From Sphingobacterium siyangense (GTDB lineage Bacteria > Bacteroidota > Bacteroidia > Sphingobacteriales > Sphingobacteriaceae), in the NCBI RefSeq assembly GCF_007830445.1, contig NZ_VLKR01000006.1, positions 124,001-188,000 of the forward strand: a DNA stretch of 64,000 nt. The letters are read 5' to 3'. A program made the position numbers and the translations under genes. This document shows, piece after piece, positions 39,373 through 49,794 of the stretch (positions are counted from its first letter, which is position 1; every line of letters starts with the position of its first letter). The notes under the pieces are model-generated. The model did no database searches. It was not told the DNA's origin and worked only from the letters and a program-made list of their open reading frames with translations.

Positions 39373-41232
39373 TTAAAACTTAAGCTCCAAAACTTTAGTC
39401 TCATAAGCTTCCAGTTTCAAGGTATTGTCAGCTGGAGTGGTTTCCTGTTTTTGGATAATATCAACATAGGATCTGACCCTGCTGTTTCTTTCCTTAAAAC
39501 GATCCAGTTTGATCTCTTTCGTCGAATCATTGCAATTCATCACGACCATAACCGTCTGTTGCTCGTTGTAGCGGAAATACACATACACACCATCTTCGGG
39601 CACATACTGCATCGTTTTACCAGTTTGTAATACAGCATGTCGTTTACGATAATTGGCTAGCGTTTGAACAAAAGTCCACATATCCTGCTCTGCCTTAGTC
39701 CTTCCGCCTGCGGTAAACTTGTTCAGTTTGTCACCCGCGAAACCACCCTGAAAGTCTTCCCGTAATAAACCATCTGGATTTGAGAAATTCTTCATCAGAA
39801 TTTCAGCCCCGTAGTACAATTGTGGGATGCCCCTTGTTGTCATAAGCCAAGCCATTGCCGATTTATATTTCTGCACATTTTCACCGACAACGGAGAAAAA
39901 ACGATCTTTATCGTGGTTATCCAAAAAAAGCACATTTTGCTCGGGATGTGGGTACAGAAAGTCTGAAGCGAGGGTTGAATACAATTTATTGGCTCCGGCG
40001 GTCCATTCTGTCTTTTGGTTGAGTGCATCACCTATGGCATAATTAAGCTGAAAATCCGTCACACCCATCAGCTTGGAATCGACCTCCTGACCAACTCGTT
40101 TTCCACCCAGAAAATAGGCCTGGTTCCCCACACCATGTACCCATGTTTCACCAAAAAAGGTGAATTTTGGATACTCCTGCAGAATGCGATCTGTCCATTT
40201 GGCCATAAAATCAAGATCATTGTACGGATAGGTATCAATTCGGAATCCATCTATTGCCGCAGTCTCTATCCACCAGATATGGCTTTGGGTCAGATAATTT
40301 TGAACGTATGGGTTTTGTTCGTTCATATCGGGCATTGTGGGAACAAACCAGCCTTTGACCATTTTCTTTTTGTCATCTGCCGAGGCATAAGGATCAAAAA
40401 CTGCCTGGTCTTTGTAAGATGTCTGCGTATAGGTAGGCCATTCATTGAGCCAGTCGGCCATCGGCTTGTCTTTTACCGTCCAATGATAACTTCCGATATG
40501 ATTGGGCACCACATCAAAAATCAGTTTCATCTGACGTTTATGCAGCTGTTCACCCAATTGGACATAGGTATCGTTGCTACCAAAACGGGGATCAATATGA
40601 TAGGTTTCGGTGTTGGCATAACCATGATATGAAGCCTGGGGCATGTCATTGGTCAACACAGGAGTCAGCCACAAGGATGTCACCCCAAGATCTTGTAGGT
40701 AATCCAGCTTTCCGATAATGCCTTCCAGATCACCGCCATGACGCAGATACATCGAGTCTCGGTTTAAACTCATATCCAACATGCCTTTCACCTGATCATT
40801 TTCTCTATTTCCATTGGCAAAACGATCGGGCATAATCAGGTAGATCAAATCGGCATTGTTCACACCCTGTGCTTTTACTTTTTGATCCCTTTGCTTCAAC
40901 TCATAACGATAGGTTAGTTTTTTCTTTCCCTGACTAAACGTAAAAGTTGACCATCCTGGTTTGGCCGAAGCAGCCACCTTGACATCCAAAAACAGGTAGT
41001 TGGGATTTTCTACGCGATTGACTTTGACAAGTTCTATCCCTTTATCCTCCACCTGTACCTCGCTTTTCCCTATCTGAGGTCCATAGACAACAAGCTGCAA
41101 GGTCGGATTTTCCATTCCTACCCACCAGTTTAGGGGTTCTACACGTTGGATGGATTGCCCCATTAGGGGGCTCCATCCAAACACCATTAGTGCCACGAAT
41201 ACTGTGGTAATCTTTTTATTTAGTTTAAACAT
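39373..41232 (-). CDS. Periplasmic GH13 alpha-amylase / cyclomaltodextrinase (SusA-like)
   Basis: A 619-residue enzyme with a signal peptide ending at MGQS (~residue 26) and no lipobox, so periplasmic. An N-terminal beta domain (~30-125) typical of cyclomaltodextrinases precedes the barrel. GH13 regions: DVVPNHIG (I), GFRIDTYPY with the nucleophile Asp (II), FFGETW with the acid/base Glu (III), FLDNHDKDR (IV). A C-terminal beta domain ends with TKVLELKF. It breaks imported maltodextrins or cyclodextrins into maltose and glucose. Six bases separate it from the SusE-like stop region; it is part of one operon. Confidence 0.9.
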   Translation of the reverse strand: MFKLNKKITTVFVALMVFGWSPLMGQSIQRVEPLNWWVGMENPTLQLVVYGPQIGKSEVQVEDKGIELVKVNRVENPNYLFLDVKVAASAKPGWSTFTFSQGKKKLTYRYELKQRDQKVKAQGVNNADLIYLIMPDRFANGNRENDQVKGMLDMSLNRDSMYLRHGGDLEGIIGKLDYLQDLGVTSLWLTPVLTNDMPQASYHGYANTETYHIDPRFGSNDTYVQLGEQLHKRQMKLIFDVVPNHIGSYHWTVKDKPMADWLNEWPTYTQTSYKDQAVFDPYASADDKKKMVKGWFVPTMPDMNEQNPYVQNYLTQSHIWWIETAAIDGFRIDTYPYNDLDFMAKWTDRILQEYPKFTFFGETWVHGVGNQAYFLGGKRVGQEVDSKLMGVTDFQLNYAIGDALNQKTEWTAGANKLYSTLASDFLYPHPEQNVLFLDNHDKDRFFSVVGENVQKYKSAMAWLMTTRGIPQLYYGAEILMKNFSNPDGLLREDFQGGFAGDKLNKFTAGGRTKAEQDMWTFVQTLANYRKRHAVLQTGKTMQYVPEDGVYVYFRYNEQQTVMVVMNCNDSTKEIKLDRFKERNSRVRSYVDIIQKQETTPADNTLKLEAYETKVLELKF

Positions 41233-41238
41233 CGTTTT

Positions 41239-42258
41239 TTATTTCTTTGTCAACGTATATGTATTTGCATTGAAATCCACGACGATATCATACGTACCGG
41301 CATTCGCAACCGCGATATTGGCCCCGCCGGCAATCAGACTGCCGTTAGCTCCGCCGAAATTCGTTCCCCAATCGTGGTTTTTACGGAATTTGATCTCGCC
41401 TGCAGTTAAGCTCACTGTGAGCTTCCATACCTGATTGGCATTGTCGAATTTCATATCCGTATCGGCATCCCAGCCCTTAGGCGTGGCACTACCAATAATA
41501 CCCCAATTGTGATCTTTAAATGAAATGGTATTTGCCGTCGTATTGACTTCTATTTCCAGATTTCCTGCACGGGGAGCTTTTATATTTCCACCGCCATTAA
41601 AAGCGAGTTTACCATCTGCAGTCTGTCCATAGGAATTTGCCCAATTGCGCTCTGTCGTAATCTTAAATTCCGAATTCGCTTCCGGAAAGGAGATAATGCC
41701 CGTATAGATGCCGTTGCTTGTTGGGGAGACTATCGATTCAGCAGTGGCCGGATCCCATCCCTGATAAGCTCCTGGAACGTACAAATAGCTGGTCGAAGCA
41801 AAAGGGATTGCTTTAAGACTAGCTAACGCAGAAAACACCACCGTAATTTTAGTATTGATACTCGACTTGAGGCGTACATCAAAGTCCGAAGCCGTTCCCG
41901 TCGGAACACCAAGAGAAAGTAAATAGCTGTTCAATTCATAGCCTGTAAATCCAAGGCTTGTCCGACCGTTGGGAATGACAACTTCTTTTACTGTTTTAAA
42001 ATTATCTCCTTTAAGTCCAAACTGCAGGACGTTGGTTACTGCGGCCTGAAAACCAAAGTCAGGCTGAATCATATTGAGGTGCAGTACCGTATCCTCTGCG
42101 TTATCTTTTGACAAGGTTACATTCGTTTTATCGAGGCTTAAAGTTGCCGGCTTTATGCTCTCCCCGCTAGCCAATATAGCGCGCGTCTCGTCTTTTTTAC
42201 AACTTTGGAACGCCACGATAAATAGCAGCATGATTCCGATATAGTGTCTAATTTTCAT
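41239..42258 (-). CDS. SusE/SusF-like starch-binding lipoprotein
   Basis: From the ATG at 42258 the protein has 339 residues and begins MKIRHYIGIMLLFIVAFQSC, a lipoprotein signal with lipobox Cys at 20. Earlier in-frame codons give an implausible N-terminus. The first ~140 residues form a SusE N-domain-like region; then two similar carbohydrate-binding modules follow, each with a Trp-containing loop (PGAYQGWDPATA, and GSATPKGWDADTDMKF) and an FKITTERNWANSYG / IKFRKNHDWGTNFGG strand. This is the SusE/SusF layout: surface proteins that hold starch for the SusCD pair. There are 166 bases between SusD and this start. Confidence 0.85.
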   Translation of the reverse strand: MKIRHYIGIMLLFIVAFQSCKKDETRAILASGESIKPATLSLDKTNVTLSKDNAEDTVLHLNMIQPDFGFQAAVTNVLQFGLKGDNFKTVKEVVIPNGRTSLGFTGYELNSYLLSLGVPTGTASDFDVRLKSSINTKITVVFSALASLKAIPFASTSYLYVPGAYQGWDPATAESIVSPTSNGIYTGIISFPEANSEFKITTERNWANSYGQTADGKLAFNGGGNIKAPRAGNLEIEVNTTANTISFKDHNWGIIGSATPKGWDADTDMKFDNANQVWKLTVSLTAGEIKFRKNHDWGTNFGGANGSLIAGGANIAVANAGTYDIVVDFNANTYTLTKK

Positions 42259-42424
42259 CTGTTTAATTTTTGTTTTCAATAGCTGATGAAAGCCCGGGTA
42301 ACTGACCATTCGCCAATGCGTCGAACAATAGATATTGCCCGGTTTCATCTGTCAACAATTGTCTTATTACAGGTAAGGCTACATTGACCGGAAGAGACTC
42401 GCCGTTCTTCCTGTCCGATGCTGA

Positions 42425-44020
42425 TTAATTATAGCCTGGATTCTGTACAAGATTGGAGTTCGCAATAATATCCGAAGCAGGAAGTGGAAACAACGTCCTA
42501 TACCCGGCAACTGCCTGACCTGCAAGCACACCACCTTTAAAAGGCCAGAGGTAATTATCACCCGTAAATTTGCCATAGCGGATTAAATCCGAACGTCTAA
42601 ATCCTTCCCAGTATAATTCTTTCACACGCTCATTGAGAATATCATCCAAAGAAAGATTCGTTAAGTTCCCACTGTTGTTTCCATAGGCACGTACACGCAG
42701 TTTATTGACATAGTCCAGTGCTTTGGCCAAGCTGCCGCCAGAGCCGCCACGCAATGTCGCCTCAGCATAGATCAAGTTCATCTCTGCCAAACGGATCAAC
42801 GGGAAATCCACCGAAGCAACGAAACCTTCAGCTGCCGGAGGAGCAGTTTTTCCGTCCTTGTTCACATTGCGGAATTTGGTAACCGCCAGTCCTTGCTTAT
42901 AGACGGCGATATCTTCAATTTTAACGCTCGTATTTAAGTGAAACATTGCCCTCTTGTCCGTTGCTCCGCTGTAGTCTCCGAAAATCGTTGCGATATTGTC
43001 GCGTGTCCGATTTCCGGCCCAACCGCCGCCCGGTACACCAAATGAAGTGGGATCCATCGTTGCATCAATAGCTGCATTGATCAGATAAGTTGTACCACCC
43101 TTGCTCTGTGTTTTGGTTCCATCATAAGGTAGATAGAAAATAAATTCGGGGTTGTTCACATCATTATCCGCGTAAAAGAGCTCCCGATAATTTGTCCCCA
43201 AACTATAGCTCGAGTTCAGTACTTTTTCTGCGTATGTAATCGCTTCGGTATATTTCTTATTACCGGCACCCAGGTAAACTTCAGCGTTGAGGTATAAACG
43301 AGCCAACAGCCCCCATGCCGCAACTTGATCGACACGACCATATACATTCTGTTTGGCACCTTTTAGCTGGCCTGCAACTTCCAACAGCTCTTTCTCTACA
43401 TACGCAAAAAGTTCAGGTCGTTTGATCTGAGGCGGCGATACTTTTCCGACAGGAGTTTCTTCGGTTACAAATGGTGGATTTCCAAACAAATCAAGCAGCA
43501 CCCAATAATTATAAGCACGTAAGAATCTTGCTTCGGCACGATAATAAGCGATTTCTTTTTTATCGGCATCTGAAATACCGCGTTCGGCCAATTTAGCATC
43601 TGTACTTTCTCTTAAAAATTCATTGACAAGTGTGGCACTATAGACACAGCGGGTATAAAGACCACGGAGCATGGGATTGCTATCGTCAAAATCGAGGTAA
43701 TCCAGTCCGCTAATCCCCGAATCATTGAGCCAGGCACAGGCGGCTTCATCGGTTGTAAGTTCCTGTGCGTTCCAAAAGAGGCGTAAAAAATCCGATGTAC
43801 CGGCATCCAATCCTCCCAGATCAGAGTTATTCGGCCCCGATGTACTGGTTAAGGTCAATGATCCATATAATCTTGCGAAAGAGGAGGTATAGCCTTTAAA
43901 ATCACTGTAGGCTACATCTGCAGTTACGTCGTTGGTCGGTTTTAGATCCAAATCCTTATGGCAGCTGCTCAGTGCTATAGCCAGCAAGCATACACCTATA
44001 TATTTATTTAATTTTTTCAT
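42425..44020 (-). CDS. susD: SusD-like starch-binding lipoprotein
   Basis: A 531-residue lipoprotein (signal LLAIALSSC, Cys at 20). It carries the SusD features: YRAEARFLRAYNYWVLLDLFGNPP, then RLAEMNLIYAEATLRGG and RVKELYWEGFRRSDLIRYGKF, and ends ASDIIANSNLVQNPGYN. A Trp/Ala-containing loop (TTDEAACAWLND) in the N-terminal half is like starch-binding SusD proteins, where aromatics form the glycan platform. It lies 11 bases after the SusC gene and before a SusE-like gene, in a locus of amylases; starch or maltodextrin binding at the surface is the clear role. Confidence 0.93.
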   Translation of the reverse strand: MKKLNKYIGVCLLAIALSSCHKDLDLKPTNDVTADVAYSDFKGYTSSFARLYGSLTLTSTSGPNNSDLGGLDAGTSDFLRLFWNAQELTTDEAACAWLNDSGISGLDYLDFDDSNPMLRGLYTRCVYSATLVNEFLRESTDAKLAERGISDADKKEIAYYRAEARFLRAYNYWVLLDLFGNPPFVTEETPVGKVSPPQIKRPELFAYVEKELLEVAGQLKGAKQNVYGRVDQVAAWGLLARLYLNAEVYLGAGNKKYTEAITYAEKVLNSSYSLGTNYRELFYADNDVNNPEFIFYLPYDGTKTQSKGGTTYLINAAIDATMDPTSFGVPGGGWAGNRTRDNIATIFGDYSGATDKRAMFHLNTSVKIEDIAVYKQGLAVTKFRNVNKDGKTAPPAAEGFVASVDFPLIRLAEMNLIYAEATLRGGSGGSLAKALDYVNKLRVRAYGNNSGNLTNLSLDDILNERVKELYWEGFRRSDLIRYGKFTGDNYLWPFKGGVLAGQAVAGYRTLFPLPASDIIANSNLVQNPGYN

Positions 44021-44031
44021 TGTTATATCGT

Positions 44032-46999
44032 TTAAAAACTCACATTTACACCCAATACATAAGTCCTTGGCCTCGGATAAAAGCGATCGTCTATACCGTT
44101 AGATATCTCTGGGTCAACACCTTTATAATTGGTGATCGTAAATACATTTTGTACAGTTGCAGAAATCGACATTGAAGCGTTACTATTCCGGATAAATTTT
44201 CCAAGGTTATAACTCAGGTTGACATTATCCATTTTCAAAAACGAAGCGTTCTTAATGTAGTAATCACTTCGGAGCTGTTTGAGCAGAAAATTGGTATTTA
44301 AAAAATCTACCGGCGCATTATTAATCACCAGAACGGCCTGATCGTTGATATTAGCTCCACTTCCCAAATTAGAGGAAACATTGTCGTAGACATAATTATC
44401 CAAATTTGCGCGCAATACCGTTGTTGCCGACCATTTTTTATAGCTGTATGCCGCCGTAAAACCCAAAAGATATTTCGGTAACGGTGATTTATACAGATAG
44501 CGATCGTTATCGCTGATAACGCCATCTCCATTACGGTCAACATAGACACCTTCGACAGGATGCCCCTGTTCATCATATACCTGTTGGAAAACATTGAAAC
44601 TGTTTGGCATGAAATTAACCTTATGCGCCTGGATATTTCCGCCTGTTCCACCACGGATACCACCGGTCTCTACAATAAAGTTCGGATCATCACTCTGTGT
44701 CAGATTGGTTACTTTACTCTTATTATAAGTTAGGTTAAAACCGATGTCCAAGGTCGAATTATCCGTTTTTAGCGGGACGAAGTGTACATTAAACTCCAGC
44801 CCCTGGTTTTCCATGTTACCCACGTTGGTCAATAGGAAATTGCTAAAGTTAGAGCCTACAGGAACGGGAATCGTGCTGAGCAGGTCTTTGGTCTTTTTCG
44901 AGTAATAATCCACGCTACCATAGACCCGATTGTTGCTAAAGCCAAAATCAACTCCGGCATTATAGGTTGTTGTATTTTCCCAACGAATGTCTTTATCGTA
45001 GGCCACAGGTGAACTTAAATAGTAGTATTCATCACCAAAGCGATACATCGACTCGTTGCCGCTGATGGTATAATTAGGCAAATAAGAGTAGTTGGCGATG
45101 CCATCTTGCTGCCCGGTTTTTCCATAACTTAAACGGAGCTTCAGTTCGGACACTGCAGCTATATCTTTTAAAAAGCCTTCATTTTTGGCGCGCCAGGTGA
45201 ATCCTACAGAAGGAAAATATCCCCAACGGTTATCAGGACTAAAACGGGAAGAACCATCCGACCGCAAGGTTCCCGACAGAACATACCGGTTGTCATAGGT
45301 ATAAATCAGACGCCCATAATAAGAGATCAACAGATTTTCGGGTTTATCAAAAGGTCGAGTTGGCTCATTTAGGATCTTATCACCTTCCGCATTTGTACGG
45401 TTAAAATTATAAACCTTACTGCTATTTTTATAGTAGCCATAGCCCAACGCCGCGTCTATCGTACTTTTGATTGTAGGTAATTCCTTATCATACTTTAAAT
45501 AAAACTCCAGCGTTTTATTGTTGATATCGGTTTTATATTGGGTTCTTTCACCCCCTTCATTAAAATTACGTGCAGCTATCGCTGGTGTAAATGTGTTCCC
45601 TTTCGAACGCGCCAGATCGTATCCAACGTTTAAGTTGGCATGCAGCTCCGGCAGGAAATGAAAACTATAATCCACCTTTGCATTTCCAATACTTCTAAAC
45701 ACATCGCCATTATCTTTGCGTAAATCCAACAAGGCTAAAGGATTTCGTGGTGCATTGGGATTAGGTTTCCCCCCTTGAATCCACTCATAATACCCGCCAA
45801 AACTATTTTTATCATCCACATAGACAGGTTGGGTCGGGTCGAACTGAATGGCTGCTCCGATTGCGTCTTGTGTCGCAAATTTCGATTTTGACCAGGTACC
45901 ACGGACATTTACATCCAATGAAAGATGATTGTCCAGAAATTTTGGCGTTAATGCCAATGCAGCAGTAGTTCGTTTTAAGTTATCATTTTTCAATACCCCA
46001 TCCTGGTTCATATAGCCCGCAGATATACGGTAAGGCATATTGCCCGCTGGAAGCAATATTAACGTTATTATCCGTTGTAAATGCATTGCCATAAATCACA
46101 TCCTGCCAGTCGCTATTTGCTGTTCCCAACAACTTTTTCATGGCATCACTACCATTTGTATTGACATAATCGCGGATTTGATCGGCGTTGAGCAACTTTA
46201 CTTTATTGGCTACGGTAGCCAATGAATTCTGTGTAGAGAAGTTGATTTGTGTTCCTGAGCGACTGCCTTTTTTTGTCGTGATCAAAATAACCCCATTCGA
46301 CGCCCGCGAACCATAAATGGCTGTTGCATTGGCATCTTTCAAAATTGTAAATGTCTCGATATCATTTGGGTTAATCAAACTTAATGGGTTAGCTACCCCG
46401 GATACAGAACCACCTGCCAATGGAATTCCATCTACGACAATTAACGGATCGTTACTGGCGTTCAATGAAGCTCCGGTACGGATACGGATGGTGCTTCCTG
46501 CACCCGGCTGCCCCCCACTTGTTGTAATCTGTACGCCTGGAACTTTCCCCATAATGAGTTGCTCCGGCGAGGAGATCTGTCCTTTTTGAAAATCTTTTGC
46601 AGATACTGTGCTGATTGAACCCGTCAGGTCACTTTTCTTTTGTGTACCATAACCAATCACTACAACCTCTTCCAGTGCACTGGTATTGGATTTAAGGTAA
46701 ATGTTTAACGGATGTTGTCCATCGTTGACCTGGATCAAGGTATCCAAGGTCGCGTATCCGACCATACTTACTTTCAGACGTAATTTCCCTGTTTGTAGTC
46801 TATCCAAGCTAAAATCCCCATTCGCATTGGTAGACAGTGATTTTTGAATATCCTCGAAGCGCAGTGTAGCACCGACCAAGGAACTCCCCTTCTGGTCCAT
46901 TACTCGCCCTTTTAGCGTTGCCTGTTGCGCGAATGCCGAAGCACTTACACCGAGTAGCATGCTCAGAGCCCAAAATGGACGTGATAGCTGTTTGTTCAT
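44032..46999 (-). pseudogene. susC: SusC-like maltodextrin transporter, split by a frameshift
   Basis: Two overlapping frames make up one TonB-dependent transporter. The first (46999 to 45983) holds the signal peptide, the CarboxypepD_reg-like domain, the TonB box EEVVVIGYGTQ and the plug with LKDANATAIYGSRASNGV. The second (to 44032) holds the barrel and the C-terminal YVLGVNVSF. Family sequence jumps from NIASSG in the first to NMPYRISAGYMNQDG in the second at about 46045. One extra base in GGG (CCC at 46043-46045 on the plus strand) explains the shift: removing a G joins the frames as SSGNMPYRI. If real, the starch porter is lost; if a sequencing error, the gene is intact at about 988 residues. 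Confidence 0.88.
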
Positions 47000-47014
47000 A
47001 AAATAACTGTTTAT

Positions 47015-49600
47015 TTATTTATTTAGTTTTGTTTTGCTTATTAATTGGTACTGCCCAGGTAGGAGACTCAATTTTGACTGGCCTGACCAATTGAGCTCTT
47101 TTCCCGTAAAATTATCGACCCACTGCCCCTGCAACGCTGCCGGCAAGGCAAAGTCCACACTTTCTACCCCAAAATTGCCAAGTACCCCTACTTGTTGTCC
47201 CTCCTTTTCGAGAACAAAATATTTAACGGCATCTTTCATAGCCGATGTGATAATCGTCCCGTTTTGGAAAATGCTATTTTTGGTTTTGAAACGTGTAAGT
47301 TTGGCATAGGTCTCAAAGAGCTTTTTGCGATCATTTTGTTGTAGATAGCTCCACAACAATGGTTTTTCGCCTGTGCGCCCATTTTCATCGATAGACACAT
47401 CATAGCCGTATTCACCAAACTGCCAGATCATCTTAGGTCCAGGCGAAGCCAATAAAAACACGGCGGCCTGTTCCATACGTTTTAATGCCGTACTGAGGTT
47501 CTTGACGTTATAGCTACCTGATGAATTGCCGTAATTCAGGCATTTGAACAGCAGCCGCTGTTCGTCATGGCTTTCCATATAAGACACAAACGAAGGTTGT
47601 GTCATGCCATGGCCCGAAGGGAATAATCTGCCTAAATCCGAGCCGTTGTTGGCATTCCAGCCCATTGCCGCCTCATTGAAGACCGCATTCATGTTGTTCC
47701 ATAGCAACATCCCCGATTGCGCAAGTTCGGCCTCTTCCTGATCTCCGCCAAGATGTTCGAGAATAATATAACACGAGGGATCGATGCTGCGAATATGCTG
47801 CTGGTATTGCTTCAAGATAGCCACACGTGACGCATCGTAAGCATTCCATGCACTTAAATCACTTTCTGAGGTACCCGAATTTTTCTGTGTAAACCCTTTA
47901 GACAAGTCAAATCGGAACCCATCAATCTTGTACTCCTGCATCCAATAGGTCAAAACATCCTTAACAAAAGTCTGTGTATAGCTACTTTCATGGTTAAAGT
48001 CGAAGCCAACATTGAACGGATGCTTGGCAACCGTATTGAACCAAGGGCTATTGCCAGCTACGTTGCCCTGCTCAAAATAAAGCTGTACTAGCGGGGATTG
48101 ACCAAAAGCATGATTAAAAACAACATCCAAAATCACGGCAATACCATTTTCATGACAAGCATCTACGTAGGCTTTCAAGTCGTTTTTTAAGCCGTAATAT
48201 TTATCCAAAGCGCGGTGGAAAGAAGGATTATAACCCCAGGTCGAATTCCCCTCCGATTCCTGTACAGGCATAAGCTCTACCGCATTTACACCCAGCCGTT
48301 TTAAATAAGACAAAGAGTCTTTCAATGTGGTATATTGATGTTGTTTGACAAAATCACGGACCAAGAGTTCGTAAATAACTAAATCACCTTGAGCTGGCTT
48401 ATTAAATAGCGTGGTTTTCCATGAGTAAGACTTGGCTGGGAGATCCAATACGCCAACCACTCCCTGCGCAGCAGCGGGATAAGCGGGTACAGCCGCCGCG
48501 GTCAGCCCGAGTGCCGCGTCGTTTTGCGGATCAAGAATCAGCTCAGCATAGGGGTCGGCGACATTCAGTTGACCGTCCACCAAAAACTGATAAGTCTGTT
48601 TTTTAGAGAAATCCAGATTCGATACGGTAACCCACCAGGTTTTTCCATCCGGTGTCTGGCTCATCGCATAGGCTGGTAATGCTTTATAGTTATTAAAATC
48701 GCCCAAGACATACACACTCGTTTTTAATGGTGCTGTGAGCGCAAAACTGACCTCTCCTTTTTCCCTGTTTATGGTTGTTCCGTTTGCATTGACGCCTATC
48801 GGGAGTGCAGCGATGGTAGGTTTTGATTGCACAAATAACTGTGCTTTACTGAAATATATTTTGCCCCCGGCCTCAAGACGTGCTTCAAGCTCGTGCAGGC
48901 CATTGCTCTGTAGGCTGAGCGATTTTTCTAATGACAGCCCAGCAGAAGATTCAGCAAGCAATAAACCATTATCCCAGATACTGATTTTTCCGGACTGCGT
49001 TGCCTGTACTTTTAACTTCAGATTATCCCCAACGGTGTACATCTGCTCCAGGGTAATTGGATCTGTGGGTTGCAGCGTAGGCGAAACAAAACGAATGGCC
49101 TGTGTATTGCTCGTTACAAGAGGAAGAAATAGATCTGAATTATTTTTGTTTCGTTGGACCAGCGACCCATCACCATTGCGGACTAAAAGTGCCATCTGAC
49201 CAAATTCTCCGCCATTAGTCAGGTTAAAAAATTTGGAGGGGGTAAATGTGAATGAATATAAACCAGCAGAAATAAATTTAAGTTTATAAGCATTGTCATT
49301 CTTTGACCAATCTGTTGCTACATGTTGCCAGCTGCCCCCATTGACAGGAATCAATCCGGCGTGTAGGTACAGGTCGGTAGTACTACCTTTTAGAGCCGCA
49401 TTTCCTTTCGAAAGATCAAATTGAAGCGTAATTTCCTGATCCCAATAGATAAATGGGGCGGAAAGATTGAGCAAACCAGATCCCTGCTGTTCAATAACAG
49501 GAGGTTGCTCGACATCCACGATATCTTTCTTATTTGCACATGATGATAATAGGACAATCACCCAGAGATACCCTATTAAACGAGAGATATGCTTCCCCAT
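47015..49600 (-). CDS. Surface GH13 amylase lipoprotein (SusG-like role)
   Basis: An 861-residue lipoprotein: signal LIGYLWVIVLLSSC with lipobox Cys near 21, so probably on the cell surface. N-terminal modules (~30-270) are beta-rich, with FIYWDQEITLQFD as in amylases with an extra N-domain; a CBM48-like module follows (VYVLGDFNNYKALPAYAM). The catalytic barrel (~410-790) has DVVFNHAFG (I), GFRFDLSKGF with the nucleophile (II), IILEHLG with the Glu (III) and YMESHDEQR (IV). It cuts starch or pullulan at the surface; amylase versus pullulanase cannot be decided. It is the first gene after the LacI-controlled promoter. Confidence 0.88.
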   Translation of the reverse strand: MGKHISRLIGYLWVIVLLSSCANKKDIVDVEQPPVIEQQGSGLLNLSAPFIYWDQEITLQFDLSKGNAALKGSTTDLYLHAGLIPVNGGSWQHVATDWSKNDNAYKLKFISAGLYSFTFTPSKFFNLTNGGEFGQMALLVRNGDGSLVQRNKNNSDLFLPLVTSNTQAIRFVSPTLQPTDPITLEQMYTVGDNLKLKVQATQSGKISIWDNGLLLAESSAGLSLEKSLSLQSNGLHELEARLEAGGKIYFSKAQLFVQSKPTIAALPIGVNANGTTINREKGEVSFALTAPLKTSVYVLGDFNNYKALPAYAMSQTPDGKTWWVTVSNLDFSKKQTYQFLVDGQLNVADPYAELILDPQNDAALGLTAAAVPAYPAAAQGVVGVLDLPAKSYSWKTTLFNKPAQGDLVIYELLVRDFVKQHQYTTLKDSLSYLKRLGVNAVELMPVQESEGNSTWGYNPSFHRALDKYYGLKNDLKAYVDACHENGIAVILDVVFNHAFGQSPLVQLYFEQGNVAGNSPWFNTVAKHPFNVGFDFNHESSYTQTFVKDVLTYWMQEYKIDGFRFDLSKGFTQKNSGTSESDLSAWNAYDASRVAILKQYQQHIRSIDPSCYIILEHLGGDQEEAELAQSGMLLWNNMNAVFNEAAMGWNANNGSDLGRLFPSGHGMTQPSFVSYMESHDEQRLLFKCLNYGNSSGSYNVKNLSTALKRMEQAAVFLLASPGPKMIWQFGEYGYDVSIDENGRTGEKPLLWSYLQQNDRKKLFETYAKLTRFKTKNSIFQNGTIITSAMKDAVKYFVLEKEGQQVGVLGNFGVESVDFALPAALQGQWVDNFTGKELNWSGQSKLSLLPGQYQLISKTKLNK

Positions 49601-49627
49601 CGATAATTAGCTTTACTTGGAATCTGA

Positions 49628-49647
49628 AATTGGGAACGTTCCCGAAA
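49628..49647. promoter_or_regulatory. LacI-type operator O2
   Basis: GGGAACGTTCCC (49632-49643) is a perfect palindrome, extended on one side by GAAA to match the half-site TTTCGGGAAC. It lies in the leader between the promoter and the amylase start, about 99 bp (centre to centre) from O1, so the two could be bridged by a looped tetramer. Confidence 0.65.
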
Positions 49648-49726
49648 TCAAGGTAAAAAGAAATCGCTTATGGCGATTGCTGGATTCCCCTATCCAATAT
49701 TTTATAAAAATTGATTATTTAAATAT

Positions 49727-49746
49727 TTTCGGGAATGTTCCCGAAA
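49727..49746. promoter_or_regulatory. LacI-type operator O1 at the transcription start
   Basis: TTTCGGGAATGTTCCCGAAA is a 20-bp palindrome except for the two central bases. It lies immediately downstream of the TAGCTTTG -7 element, covering the expected transcription start, the place for a repressor. The regulator is the LacI gene directly upstream. Confidence 0.72.
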
Positions 49747-49751
49747 GTATT

Positions 49752-49783
49752 CAAAGCTAAATAATGGGATTACAAAAAACAAA
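49752..49783 (-). promoter_or_regulatory. Promoter of the maltodextrin operon
   Basis: On the minus strand TTTG (49783-49780), a 20-base spacer, and TAGCTTTG (49759-49752) match the Bacteroidota TTTG-N20-TAnnTTTG consensus. Transcription would start near 49745, inside operator O1. The operon runs from the amylase at 49600 leftward. Confidence 0.7.
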
Positions 49784-49794
49784 TATTTTTTTTC

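Noticed and set aside
42258..42348. Longer SusE-like start at 42348.
   Set aside because: It would bury the lipoprotein signal 30 residues inside the protein; the ATG at 42258 gives a standard lipobox at residue 20.
45983..46092. Programmed frameshift in the SusC gene at 44032-46999.
   Set aside because: The site reads AGC GGG CAA with no slippery heptamer, no near stop and no stem. Accidental mutation or sequencing error is simpler.
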